Below, piece after piece: positions 7,924 through 16,510 of a stretch of 44,678 bases of DNA. The position numbers and the translations under genes are program-made. Below the pieces are notes generated by a model. The model was not told where the DNA came from, did no database searches, and saw nothing but the letters and a program-made list of their open reading frames with translations. Source of the stretch: Hespellia sp. (GTDB lineage Bacteria > Bacillota > Clostridia > Lachnospirales > Lachnospiraceae); the NCBI GenBank assembly GCA_028694105.1, contig JAQUUC010000031.1:1-44678 (forward strand), read 5' to 3'. The stretch's first letter is position 1, and every line of letters starts with the position of its first letter.

Positions 7924-9020
7924 TGGCAATAGATGTAGTTAGTCTTTTTTCTGGTGGCGGTGGTTTGGATTTAGGATTTAAAGCTGCGGGGTATAATATA
8001 ATTTGGGCAATAGATAACAACCAAAATGCTGTTAATACTTATAAAGCAAATATTGGTGATCATATAATATGTGATGATATAAACAAAATTGACATAAAGA
8101 ATATTCCACATGTAGATGTTGTTATAGGTGGACCACCGTGTCAGTCATTTTCCCTTGCTGGAAATAGGAATATAGAAGATGATAGAGGTCAATTGGTATG
8201 GAGATACATCAGTATTATAAAAGAAATAAAGCCTAAGGCGTTTTTGTTTGAAAATGTAACAGGTCTTCTGTCGGCTAAAAACGGAAAAGGAGAAAAGATT
8301 ATAGATTTACTAATAAATGCTTTTCGAGATATAGGCTATACTCTGACAACACAAGTGGTAAATGCGGCAGACTATGGTGTACCACAAAGAAGAAAACGAG
8401 TTATTATTGTGGGCATAAAAGGGAAAATAAAATTTTCGTTTCCGAAAGTCACACATAATGAATCAGGAGTAGGGTTAAAGAAGTATGTTAGTGTAGAAGA
8501 AGCATTAGATGATTTGCCCAAAGTGATTTATGATGAAAATGGCAGTGTGGACTACTCAGAAATGCCCAAAACAGAATATCAGAAAAGGATGCGTGATTGG
8601 AAAACAGTAACAGAACAGTTTATGCCTCAAATGAGTGAGTTGGATAAGTATATTGTAAAACATGTAAAGCCAGGTGGAAACTATATGGATATTCCGTCTG
8701 ACGTGAATTCTAGTAGGATAAGACGTTTGCAAAGGGATGGTGGCCATACAACCTGTTATGGTAGAATGAAGTCTGATGAACCATCGTATACAATAAATAC
8801 ATATTTCAACAGACCTAATGTTGGATGTAATATACATTATAGAGAGAATAGATTGATTACAGTTAGAGAGGCATTACGATTACAGTCGTTTCCAGATTCG
8901 TATGTTGTTGTTTCATCTAGCAAGCAAGGACGAAATTTAATTGTTGGAAATGCTGTTCCGCCTATGTTGGCAGAAATTATGGCAAAGGAATTAAAAAAGT
9001 ATGTAGAGGGGGAAGTATAA
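7923..9020 (+). CDS. C5-cytosine DNA methyltransferase
   Basis: The 365-residue protein has all landmark motifs of m5C methyltransferases: motif I DVVSLFSGGGGLDLGF near the start, the catalytic GGPPCQSFS with Cys73, motif VI FENV, motif VIII PQRRKRVIIVG, and the closing GNAVPP motif X. It methylates cytosine in double-stranded DNA using SAM. I prefer ATG 7923, which overlaps the previous stop; a GTG at 7920 is possible. Its own stop overlaps the next ATG (TAATG at 9018-9022). A cytosine and an adenine methyltransferase in one operon often protect the two strands of an asymmetric site. Confidence 0.94.
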   Translation: MAIDVVSLFSGGGGLDLGFKAAGYNIIWAIDNNQNAVNTYKANIGDHIICDDINKIDIKNIPHVDVVIGGPPCQSFSLAGNRNIEDDRGQLVWRYISIIKEIKPKAFLFENVTGLLSAKNGKGEKIIDLLINAFRDIGYTLTTQVVNAADYGVPQRRKRVIIVGIKGKIKFSFPKVTHNESGVGLKKYVSVEEALDDLPKVIYDENGSVDYSEMPKTEYQKRMRDWKTVTEQFMPQMSELDKYIVKHVKPGGNYMDIPSDVNSSRIRRLQRDGGHTTCYGRMKSDEPSYTINTYFNRPNVGCNIHYRENRLITVREALRLQSFPDSYVVVSSSKQGRNLIVGNAVPPMLAEIMAKELKKYVEGEV

Positions 9021-11566
9021 TGGTTAGTTATGTAGATTCAGAAGTAAAAACATTTCATCCGTTGTGTGAGGCGGCCCTTAATCAAGCATTGAAGAATTTA
9101 AGCCTGGATAGAGAATATGAAGTGCTACATCATCAATACACGGGTACATTGGAGATGGATTATGTTGTTAGAAACAGTCGTACAAAAAAATATCTTTGTG
9201 TTATTGAGGTGAAAAGAACACCTGCTGATGTGCAAAGTACTCGTTATCAGGTTCAAGCACAATCATATGTACAGATGAATTCTCCAGAGAATGAAAAACC
9301 ATTCTATATTTTAACAAATTTAGAGAAGTTGATAAGTTTTCGATACGATACTACAAAGCCACGTGTATATCAGCAAATGCTCTTACCGGGGTTGGAAAAT
9401 GTATGTGATTTTTCTGTGGATGACGAAAATGAAGTTGTAAATAAGCTTGCGACAATATTTACAAGATTAGTCGATGAGTTTAGAAATGATAGATATCAGT
9501 ATTTGACTACTCTAGAACAGTTTTTGGATTATATGAATTCAACTATTGCTGACGATAAAAAATGGAAGAGTAGCATGGCGATGTTGATGTATGAATATAT
9601 AAGAGGCGCTTTTAGCGCAGTTAGAAGAACTGAAATTAGATATGATGTTCATAAGTTCCATAATGATATTGAACAAATATGTATCGAAGCAAATACAGTG
9701 GATTTTGATGGGATTTTTGCATATGATAGTGCAAAATATCTTCCCAGACTTACGATGCCGGCATCTATTCTTGCAGACATATATAAATATGGAAATATAA
9801 ATATATCAGGTGACGCAATTGCAGATGCCTTACACAATATAATATCTGGAGATAAGCATCATGAGGGAGAAGTAGCAACAGATTTGGAATTGGCAAGTTT
9901 AGCAGCAGTATTAGCAAAAATGTCGAATGGATTATTGTCTGAAGGAAAGAAAATATGTGACCCTGCTGCAGGAAGCGGGAACTTGATATGTTCTTCTATT
10001 AATATTTTCAAGGCGGAACCAAATCAATTAATAGCAAATGATATTAATCCAAAATTGATAGAATTGTTATCGTTAAGGCTAGGATTGAGTTTTCCAAAAG
10101 TGATTGCAAAACCGAATGTAGCACAAATTACAACGAAAGATATTGTGAAACTGAATAAATCAGATTTTAGCGATGTAGATGTAGTATTGTTAAATCCACC
10201 CTTTGTAGCAGGTATTAACTGTGTAAATAGAAAAGTGCCATTTTATGATAAGATTAAGACAATAAAAGGCTCGGAAGCAATCACAAAGGTGGGGCAAATG
10301 AATTTGGGAGCCGTTTTTCTTGAAACTGTTTGCCATCTGGTAAATGTAGGAACAACAATAGTATGTATATTTCCTAAGGCACATTTAACTGAACGGGGTG
10401 AAGAAGCAGTTGCATTTAGGAGAATGTTACTTAATCTATTTGGCTTGCATACCATATTTAATTATCCTGCGGAAGATCTTTTTGGTTCTGTTACAGAAGA
10501 AACATGTATATTTGTCGGAAAAGTTCTTCAGAAAGCGAATGAAGTACTTGTGTATTCAAGTGACGTCAAAGTGGCTGATATAGATCTTCATGCGTTACAG
10601 AACATTACAAGTGGTTATTGTAAAATGGATTTTGCAACAGTTTTTCCTGGTGTAGAGGCTAGGTTGTTTGATTGGTCGGAATTGGATGCAGCAGTTGAAG
10701 ATGGATGGAGAATGGTATGCAGTGAAATGTCAGAAGCTATTCAGTTCATCGAGGGTAATATTAACCGATGCACAAAGTTAACCAATATTACAAATACAAC
10801 AAAAGATTATAGGAAAGGACAAGTTGGTGTTAATGGTGGAAGCGATTTGACCTTTTTTGATTCTATTGATGTGCTATATATAAAATATGAGAAAAGCGTA
10901 ACTTTAGAAGAAGGAATGCGAAATGCAAAGGGCAATGATTTCATATTAAATTGTGGTGACTCAAAGTTTTTGAATTTTAATAGAATTGGAACTGGATTGG
11001 CGGCATCAATAACAGGAGATTATACATTGATGACAAGGGATGCAGGAAAGCAACAAAGAAAAGTCAAGACCGCGGCAGAATGGGAAACAATAGCAAAAAA
11101 GGACGGAAAGGTGCGATTTTCAAATAATTCTGTTCTTATTCCAACAAAAACAAGAAAAAGTGGTAGAGTGCATTTGAGTAATATACCATTGTATGTATCA
11201 ACAAATTTTGTTGTGTTTACTTATTCATCTATGGTGGAAGCAGAGGTTGTTGCATCATACATGACGACAATTTTTTACCAGTTGGAATGCGAGGCAATGT
11301 GTAAAAATCACGCTGGAGTAAGAAAGGGGGAGGTTGGAGATGTTGTTACTACACATGTACCGATGTTTGCTGCTATTACAACCTTAGACATTTTGAAAAT
11401 ACAGGCTGAAATTCCAAATATTAATTTCTTGAATCTAAATAATCCTACAATATCTAAAATGGACGAAATATGGGCGGAAATTTTATTTGGAACGAATGCA
11501 AAAACTTGTCTGGTAGATGCACAAAGATTACTTCGTTTTTTGGCGAATAGACGTAATGCACAATAA
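9020..11566 (+). CDS. Type IIG-like fusion: PD-(D/E)xK nuclease, N6-methyltransferase and specificity region
   Basis: The 848-residue chain starts with a nuclease-like domain: MDYVVRNSRTKKYLCVIEVKR gives D47 and E63-x-K65 of the PD-(D/E)xK fold, resembling the N-terminus of type I HsdR. A helical linker (about 110-290) leads to a methyltransferase domain with motif I DPAAGSGN at 314-321 and motif IV NPPF at 392-395. The remainder (about 550-848) lacks catalytic motifs and probably recognises the target. This order, cleavage-methylation-recognition in one chain, defines type IIG (IIC) restriction enzymes. It overlaps the cytosine methyltransferase gene and is AT-rich like it. The cutting function is inferred from motifs. 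Confidence 0.85.
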   Translation: MVSYVDSEVKTFHPLCEAALNQALKNLSLDREYEVLHHQYTGTLEMDYVVRNSRTKKYLCVIEVKRTPADVQSTRYQVQAQSYVQMNSPENEKPFYILTNLEKLISFRYDTTKPRVYQQMLLPGLENVCDFSVDDENEVVNKLATIFTRLVDEFRNDRYQYLTTLEQFLDYMNSTIADDKKWKSSMAMLMYEYIRGAFSAVRRTEIRYDVHKFHNDIEQICIEANTVDFDGIFAYDSAKYLPRLTMPASILADIYKYGNINISGDAIADALHNIISGDKHHEGEVATDLELASLAAVLAKMSNGLLSEGKKICDPAAGSGNLICSSINIFKAEPNQLIANDINPKLIELLSLRLGLSFPKVIAKPNVAQITTKDIVKLNKSDFSDVDVVLLNPPFVAGINCVNRKVPFYDKIKTIKGSEAITKVGQMNLGAVFLETVCHLVNVGTTIVCIFPKAHLTERGEEAVAFRRMLLNLFGLHTIFNYPAEDLFGSVTEETCIFVGKVLQKANEVLVYSSDVKVADIDLHALQNITSGYCKMDFATVFPGVEARLFDWSELDAAVEDGWRMVCSEMSEAIQFIEGNINRCTKLTNITNTTKDYRKGQVGVNGGSDLTFFDSIDVLYIKYEKSVTLEEGMRNAKGNDFILNCGDSKFLNFNRIGTGLAASITGDYTLMTRDAGKQQRKVKTAAEWETIAKKDGKVRFSNNSVLIPTKTRKSGRVHLSNIPLYVSTNFVVFTYSSMVEAEVVASYMTTIFYQLECEAMCKNHAGVRKGEVGDVVTTHVPMFAAITTLDILKIQAEIPNINFLNLNNPTISKMDEIWAEILFGTNAKTCLVDAQRLLRFLANRRNAQ

Positions 11567-11586
11567 GATAAGAGGCAAGAAAGGGA

Positions 11587-12744
11587 ATGTGGATGTTAGT
11601 TGATGAAAGAATAACGACGATATTAGTAGATACGTGTGCTTTTAGGGATGCTAATAGTGATTTTATTGGTATTAGCTCAATGCTTTTGCCGTCATTCTTT
11701 TCTGTGATTAAGGAAAAAAACATGCTTTTGTTAACGCATCCTATCTTAGAAAAAGAGATTGAAAAGCATATTGAAGATTCTGGTATTTATAAAGATTATC
11801 AGAGTCTAGTATCCCTTATAAATAAGTGTAAAGATGTTCTCCGATATGCTAATTGTTATGATGAAGAGTTGTTTTCAAAAATTGCAGATTATAATATAAA
11901 AAAACAAACCATTAGAGCGTATAAGAAATATTATAAAAATGCAGCAAAGCTTGATTATCCAAATCCGGAACTTATTTTCGAACTTTATTTTTCATCAAGA
12001 CCTCCATTTGCACCAACTGGTAAGAAAAAGAGCGAATTTCCGGATGCATTTGTGATTGAAGCTACTAAAAAATACATAAAGGAACACTCAAATGATGTTT
12101 TATTAGTTGTTTCAAAGGATAACGATTGGGTTAAGTCATTTGCAGAAGTAAATAGTGTTATTATGTGTGAGTCTATTGTTGAAGCCATTAAAAAGATTAA
12201 TAATATTGAGAGCATATTGAACGAGGATATGCTTACTGAAATATTTAGAGGTGCTTATGCTGAAATTATATCAGAGGCTCAAGGATGCGCAGAGTTAGAG
12301 AATTATTATTTAGATGATTATGAATTATATGAAGAACTAGAAATAGATTCGGTCGAGGTAGTGAATGTTGAGGATTCGTTTGTTCCATTAAAAATATCTA
12401 GGGATATGATACTGATAAAAGCTGTAGCTAATGTAAGAGTAGCTGGATGCGGAGAGATTTTTGATGAAGACAGATCGGTGTGGGATAATGAAGATAAGGA
12501 GTATTTTATCATTGAATACTCCGATATAGATTTTGATGATGGTGAAGCGCAAATTGAGTGTGAAATTAGAATAAAATTTGATTTTGATAATCTGGAGAAA
12601 ACTGCACGAGTAGATAGTTTTAAATTTAATAATAGGGGATATATTTATGTGAGTTGTGCAAATGCAGAGATAAGTCCTATTGATGAGGATGAAATGGCTT
12701 TAAGATGCTTGCGAGAGGATAGAGGTTATAGTAGAAGAGGATAA
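11587..12744 (+). CDS. PIN-domain protein, likely RNase, end of defence operon
   Basis: The N-terminal half is a PIN-like nuclease: ITTILVDTCAFRD supplies the first acidic residue (D15), LTHPILEKEIEKHI the second acidic segment, FPDAFVIEATKKYI the third and VVSKDNDWVKSF the fourth, the arrangement of large PIN proteins such as the DUF4935 group. PIN enzymes cut single-stranded RNA with Mg2+ or Mn2+. The C-terminal part (about 230-385) is very acidic and beta-rich and I do not recognise it; it may sense a ligand or bind a partner. The ATG at 11587 follows GAAAGGG; ATG 11593 is an alternative. It lies 20 bases after the type IIG gene, so it is probably cotranscribed and may be a suicide effector. 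Confidence 0.8.
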   Translation: MWMLVDERITTILVDTCAFRDANSDFIGISSMLLPSFFSVIKEKNMLLLTHPILEKEIEKHIEDSGIYKDYQSLVSLINKCKDVLRYANCYDEELFSKIADYNIKKQTIRAYKKYYKNAAKLDYPNPELIFELYFSSRPPFAPTGKKKSEFPDAFVIEATKKYIKEHSNDVLLVVSKDNDWVKSFAEVNSVIMCESIVEAIKKINNIESILNEDMLTEIFRGAYAEIISEAQGCAELENYYLDDYELYEELEIDSVEVVNVEDSFVPLKISRDMILIKAVANVRVAGCGEIFDEDRSVWDNEDKEYFIIEYSDIDFDDGEAQIECEIRIKFDFDNLEKTARVDSFKFNNRGYIYVSCANAEISPIDEDEMALRCLREDRGYSRRG

Positions 12745-12962
12745 GAAATATCAAGAGTGGCTTCGACACTGTCGGTTTCTTGATTGTGCATTACAAAAAT
12801 TATTTTACTCATAGTTATTATCCTCTTTCATTGAAAAGTGCTATTGGCAGTAGTGGATAGCAATAGGCGGGGCACTGTATATAACAGATATGCAGCAATG
12901 TTTTTAGTGAATCCTGTATTTCTGAGCTTCTGGGATATCAAAACGATAATCGGCAATCAAAA
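12745..12962. other. Intergenic DNA after the defence operon
   Basis: No gene is visible. Short complementary arms ATCAAGA/TCTTGAT (about 12750-12783) enclose GTCG/CGAC segments and could form a weak hairpin just after the PIN gene, without a T-run. Confidence 0.35.
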
Positions 12963-12998
12963 ATCCCGAAGCATGTGAATTTCGGGGGTTTTCTTTGT
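12963..12998 (+). terminator. Likely terminator of the defence operon
   Basis: CCCGAA (12965-12970) pairs with TTCGGG (12981-12986) across a 10-base loop and is followed by GGTTTTCTTT. It is the first credible terminator after the PIN gene. Confidence 0.65.
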
Positions 12999-13042
12999 CT
13001 AAAAGGTTTGACGAAATTCGACCTAATCTGTGCAAATCAATA

Positions 13043-13731
13043 CTAATTTAATATGGATTGTTCTCGTACTTCTGCTTTCACATATTTTTGATTTTTACTG
13101 TTTGGCTTATCTGGAATGGGCATTTTAAGTTCGCCGGATTCCACGAGTGGCTTCAGTTTTTTTTGGAAATATTTTCTACTGGAGATATCGAAATGTGCCT
13201 GCATCTCATTGCGTGTCCATGCTTTGCAACAAAAATCAAGCGGTTTTACTATTCGCTTATCTTACTCTGCAACTTGCGCTCTATCTTGCACTGTGCCAGA
13301 GCGCAAGTTGCAATTTACATTTTTCAAAACCACTCTAAAATCAGTTGGCGTAGAGTAAAATTCCAGCTTTAACTGCTCGGAATATCCGGGGAGTTTTGCT
13401 ATTTCACTCAAAATCTTTTTCAGTCCGCTGCCACGGCGTTCCATGAATTTCACCTGGTGGAATAGGTCGGCAATAATGGGGGTGCGGCGTACTGAGCCGA
13501 TGGTGTCAATATGGATTTCACTTCCCATAATGATCAGGTCACGGTGAATCAGATTGCCCTCATATTTCTTATCGTCCAGTGCATCATCAAAGATAGACCC
13601 TTTTTCCAGATCAATCCAGCGGATACAGAACAGCTGGGAATTATACACGATATGCTGGTCAGCAAGCAGTTTTCCGGCATTTGTCAAGAAGGCATCCTTA
13701 TCTGCCAGACCAAATGAAGCAGCAGATTTGA
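13043..13731 (-). pseudogene. Decayed AlbA_2/Schlafen-type ATP-binding protein gene (C-terminal part)
   Basis: On the minus strand the sequence encodes LADKDAFLTNAGKLLADQ, then GNLIHRDLIIMGSEIHID, RRTPIIADLFHQVKFMERRGSGLKKIL and a final winged-helix segment (SRKYFQKKLKPLVESGELKM). This is the C-terminal half of AlbA_2-domain putative regulators with a HATPase_c_4 region. The N-terminal DNA-binding half is missing. A TAA at 13262-13264 interrupts the frame, which resumes in frame to a TAG at 13043-13045; CAA to TAA would explain it. From memory of the family, two blocks also seem deleted in frame (between GNL and IHRD, and between IHID and GSVRR). It is a relic with no likely function. Confidence 0.8.
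13268..13312. repeat. 15-bp perfect inverted repeat inside the AlbA_2 relic
   Basis: TGCAACTTGCGCTCT and AGAGCGCAAGTTGCA are exact reverse complements separated by 15 bases. The repeat sits just upstream (minus strand) of the in-frame stop. It may be chance within low-complexity coding sequence or a recombination scar. Confidence 0.7.
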
Positions 13732-16219
13732 CCAATGAGGTGTGGACATTCACAATTGCACCAAAAACGCTGAATGTTTCTGTTGCAGATGTCACAATCA
13801 ACAAGGGGCAGTCTGTTCCTGCACTTACGGTCAATGTAACCGGCTTTGTAACAAGTGAGAGCGAAAGCCTTACGGATTTTGAAAAACCCACCGCATAGGC
13901 AAGTGGAGCAGTTGATACACTGAATACGGCAGTAACAACCTTCACAGTATCGTATGCAGACGGCAATGCAACTGCAAACTATGTTTTTGATAAGAACACA
14001 ACCGAAAATATTACAATCAATACGGTTACTATTCAAACCGGTGATTATTCATTAGATAAGGATACAGCCGCATGGCAAAAAGAGGATATTATGCTTACCC
14101 CTGCAAACGACGATGATAAGATTTCAACCGAGGGCACAGACAGTCAGCAGACGTTCTATCTGAAAAAAGTAGACGGTACGGTTACAGAGAGTAAGACTAT
14201 TGACTATAAGCTCGACAAAACCGCGCCGACCGACTTGAAAATTCAATATAACAACAGTGGCTTCAAATCCTTCCTCAATATCATAATCTTCGGGATCTTC
14301 TTCAAGGAAACCGTTGATGTTATCGTACAGGCAACAGACAGCACAAGCCAAGTTGCAGGTTATCAGTATTATGCTTCAGATACAGAGGTAACTGATTTTA
14401 TAGGTATTTCGTGACAAAGCAGTTTGTCTTTGACGCAAAAAAGCAAAAAGCTTGTCTATGCTAAGGCAATCGACAACGCAGAAAACGAATCCATCGTGAA
14501 CTATGAGGGTGGTGTGGTCTATTCCGACAGCACCGTTTCTCCTGCCGCTGCAACATGCGATAAAAATGTTGTGAATCAGGTGGATATTGCTTTTACAATG
14601 TTATTAAACGATAATACGCTGAAAGAAATCAAAAACGGCAATGTTACGCTTGTGAAAAACATGGATTATACCGTAAACGGCAGTACCGTTATTGTGAAAA
14701 AAGAATATTTTGCCAAACAGACAAACGGTAATGTTACGCTGACCTTCTCGTTCTATCCGATGGGCGTGGAGAACAACGCTTATCTCTCTACAGCAGCCGC
14801 TGCTGTAACGGTAAGCGATTCGACACATCGCCACAGTATGGCTAAAACAGCGGCAAAGGAGGCAACCTGCACCGTGGCTGGTAACAGCGAATACTGGCAG
14901 TGCTCGGACTGCAAGAAATATTTCAGCGATGAAAACGGCAACACCGAGATTTCTCTTGCAAACACCATTTTAACGGCACTTGGACACAGCTACACAAACT
15001 ATACCTCTGATAACAATGCCACCTACGAAAACGACAGCACTAAAACCGCAAAATGTGACCGCTGTGATGAAACCGATACCCTCCCAGATTCCGGCACAAA
15101 GTTGATTGACGCGACCGCTCCGACGGGCGAAATTAAAATCAGCAAAAGCTCCTTTAAGGAGTTTATCAGCAACATCACGTTCGGTTTATTCTGGAAGGAA
15201 AGTCAGACGGTTACGATTACCGGTACAGATGCAGGAATCGGAATGGATAAGATTTATTATCTCAAATCTGAAAAAGCACTCGAAAAAATTGCTGTTGAAG
15301 CTCTTTCTGCTGATAGGTGGACAGAAGGCGTAAGCCTTACGTTATCTCCCGATTGGCAGGGCGTTGTCTATGCAAAGATAACCGACAAATCCGGAAACGC
15401 ACTATATATTTCCTCTGACGGACTGGTGCTTGATGCAACCCTTCCTGTTATTGCAGGTGTGACCGACGGCGGCAAATACTGTAACAAAGCAACCGTATAG
15501 GTTATCGTCACCGAAGCAATGTTAGACACCGTTAAACTGGACAGTAATATAGTAACCCTTACGAACAGTAAATTTACGGTTTCCGCTAAGGACAGTGCAC
15601 AAAAAATCGTTGTCACCGATGAAGCAGAAAATGAAACGGCAGCGACAATTACCGTTTATGCCGATCATGTTTGGGTTGGCGGTAAGGTAACGCCCGAACC
15701 GACAACAACGGAAACGGGTGTGAAGACCTATACCTGCTCCGTTAGCAGCGAAACAACAACGGAGAAAATCCCCAAGCTCGCTCCGTCTATCACAGAGGGT
15801 GCAAACGGAACCTATCAGCAGGGCAGCAAGGACGGTCTGACCTTCAAATCGAATATTGCACTGGCAGACTTTGAAAGTGTTTCGGTAGACGGCAAGGTGA
15901 TTGACAAGGCAAACTACACTACCGCAGAAGGCAGCACGGTTGTAACGCTGAAAGCGGATTATCTCGCAACCCTTTCTGTCGGTAAGTGCACACTGGCAAT
16001 TCATTCGGTCACCGGTACGGCTTCCACAGAATTTACCATTGCAGCAAAAGCAGCTGATCCCGAAAAACCGGGTGACAGCACAAAACTGGGTGCTCACAGT
16101 CCACGCAGACCGGAGATGCAGGCAATATGGCTCTTTGGATTGGCCTTTTGTTCGTATCCGGCGGATCGCTGATAACACTCGGAATTACAAAGAAACGCAA
16201 AAAGGCAACCAACACATAA
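13732..16219 (+). pseudogene. Decayed sortase-anchored surface protein gene
   Basis: A single frame reads through this stretch but is cut by TAG 13896, TGA 14412 and TAG 15498; near 16105 two extra bases break it before the anchor. Restoring frame gives PQTGD, a membrane helix (ALWIGLLFVSGGSLITLGI) and a basic KKRKK tail, an LPxTG-like cell-wall anchor. The body holds two copies of an Ig-like module (APTDLKIQYNNSGFKSFLN and APTGEIKISKSSFKEFISN, each followed by FGxFxKE), and cysteine-pair segments (CSDCKKYFSDENG, CDRCDE) typical of clostridial surface proteins. The N-terminus with its signal peptide is absent; the reading simply starts where the AlbA_2 relic ends. It was a wall-bound adhesin-like or binding protein and is now inactive. 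Confidence 0.85.
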
Positions 16220-16233
16220 GCAAACACGAAAAC

Positions 16234-16273
16234 ATCCGGTGGCTACCGTGAAAAGTAGTTGCCGGATTTCTTT
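16234..16273 (+). terminator. Terminator after surface protein relic
   Basis: ATCCGG and GTAG arms pair (ATCCGGTGGCTAC with GTAGTTGCCGGAT, with a small internal mismatch) and are followed by TTCTTTAT. Confidence 0.75.
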
Positions 16274-16284
16274 ATAAAAAACCT

Positions 16285-16313
16285 TTGACATTTCCACACA
16301 TACCTTGTATAGT
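16285..16313 (+). promoter_or_regulatory. Sigma-A promoter of the P-type ATPase operon
   Basis: TTGACA (16285-16290), 17-base spacer, TATAGT (16308-16313), directly upstream of the Mn riboswitch. Confidence 0.9.
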
Positions 16314-16321
16314 GAGATTAC

Positions 16322-16447
16322 ATATAAAAGGGAGTAACCGACGCGAAAGCGTTCCCAATGTCGTCAGTACGGTGAGAAACACCCGGCGTTGAGTAGAACT
16401 GGTGAGACTTTTATTGCATTGTAACATGCAATAGGAGTCTTTTTTTT
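16322..16447 (+). promoter_or_regulatory. yybP-ykoY manganese riboswitch 1 with terminator
   Basis: The leader shows the conserved core: AAAGGGAGTAACCGACG, then GTCGTCAGTACGG, and CCGGCGTTGAGTAGAACTGG running into GAGACTTTT. These are the loop L1 and L3 signatures of the yybP-ykoY family, which binds Mn2+. The switch ends in an AGACT...AGTCT hairpin (16405-16440) containing TTGCAT/ATGCAA and followed by eight T. Known members turn on the downstream gene when Mn2+ is high by preventing the terminator. It precedes a P-type ATPase, a common target. Confidence 0.93.
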
Positions 16448-16510
16448 ACTTCAATATTGCATAACAAAGATCAGATTTATCAAAACTATTAGAATCAGGA
16501 GGATGCCAAT

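Noticed and set aside
6255-12744. DISARM, BREX or type I restriction system
   Set aside because: No helicase, phospholipase, PglZ, HsdR helicase or HsdS gene is present; only methyltransferases, a fused nuclease and a PIN protein.
13896-15500. Stop-codon recoding in the surface-protein gene
   Set aside because: Two different stop codons, a frameshift and a missing N-terminus point to decay, and neighbouring genes use TAG and TGA as normal stops.
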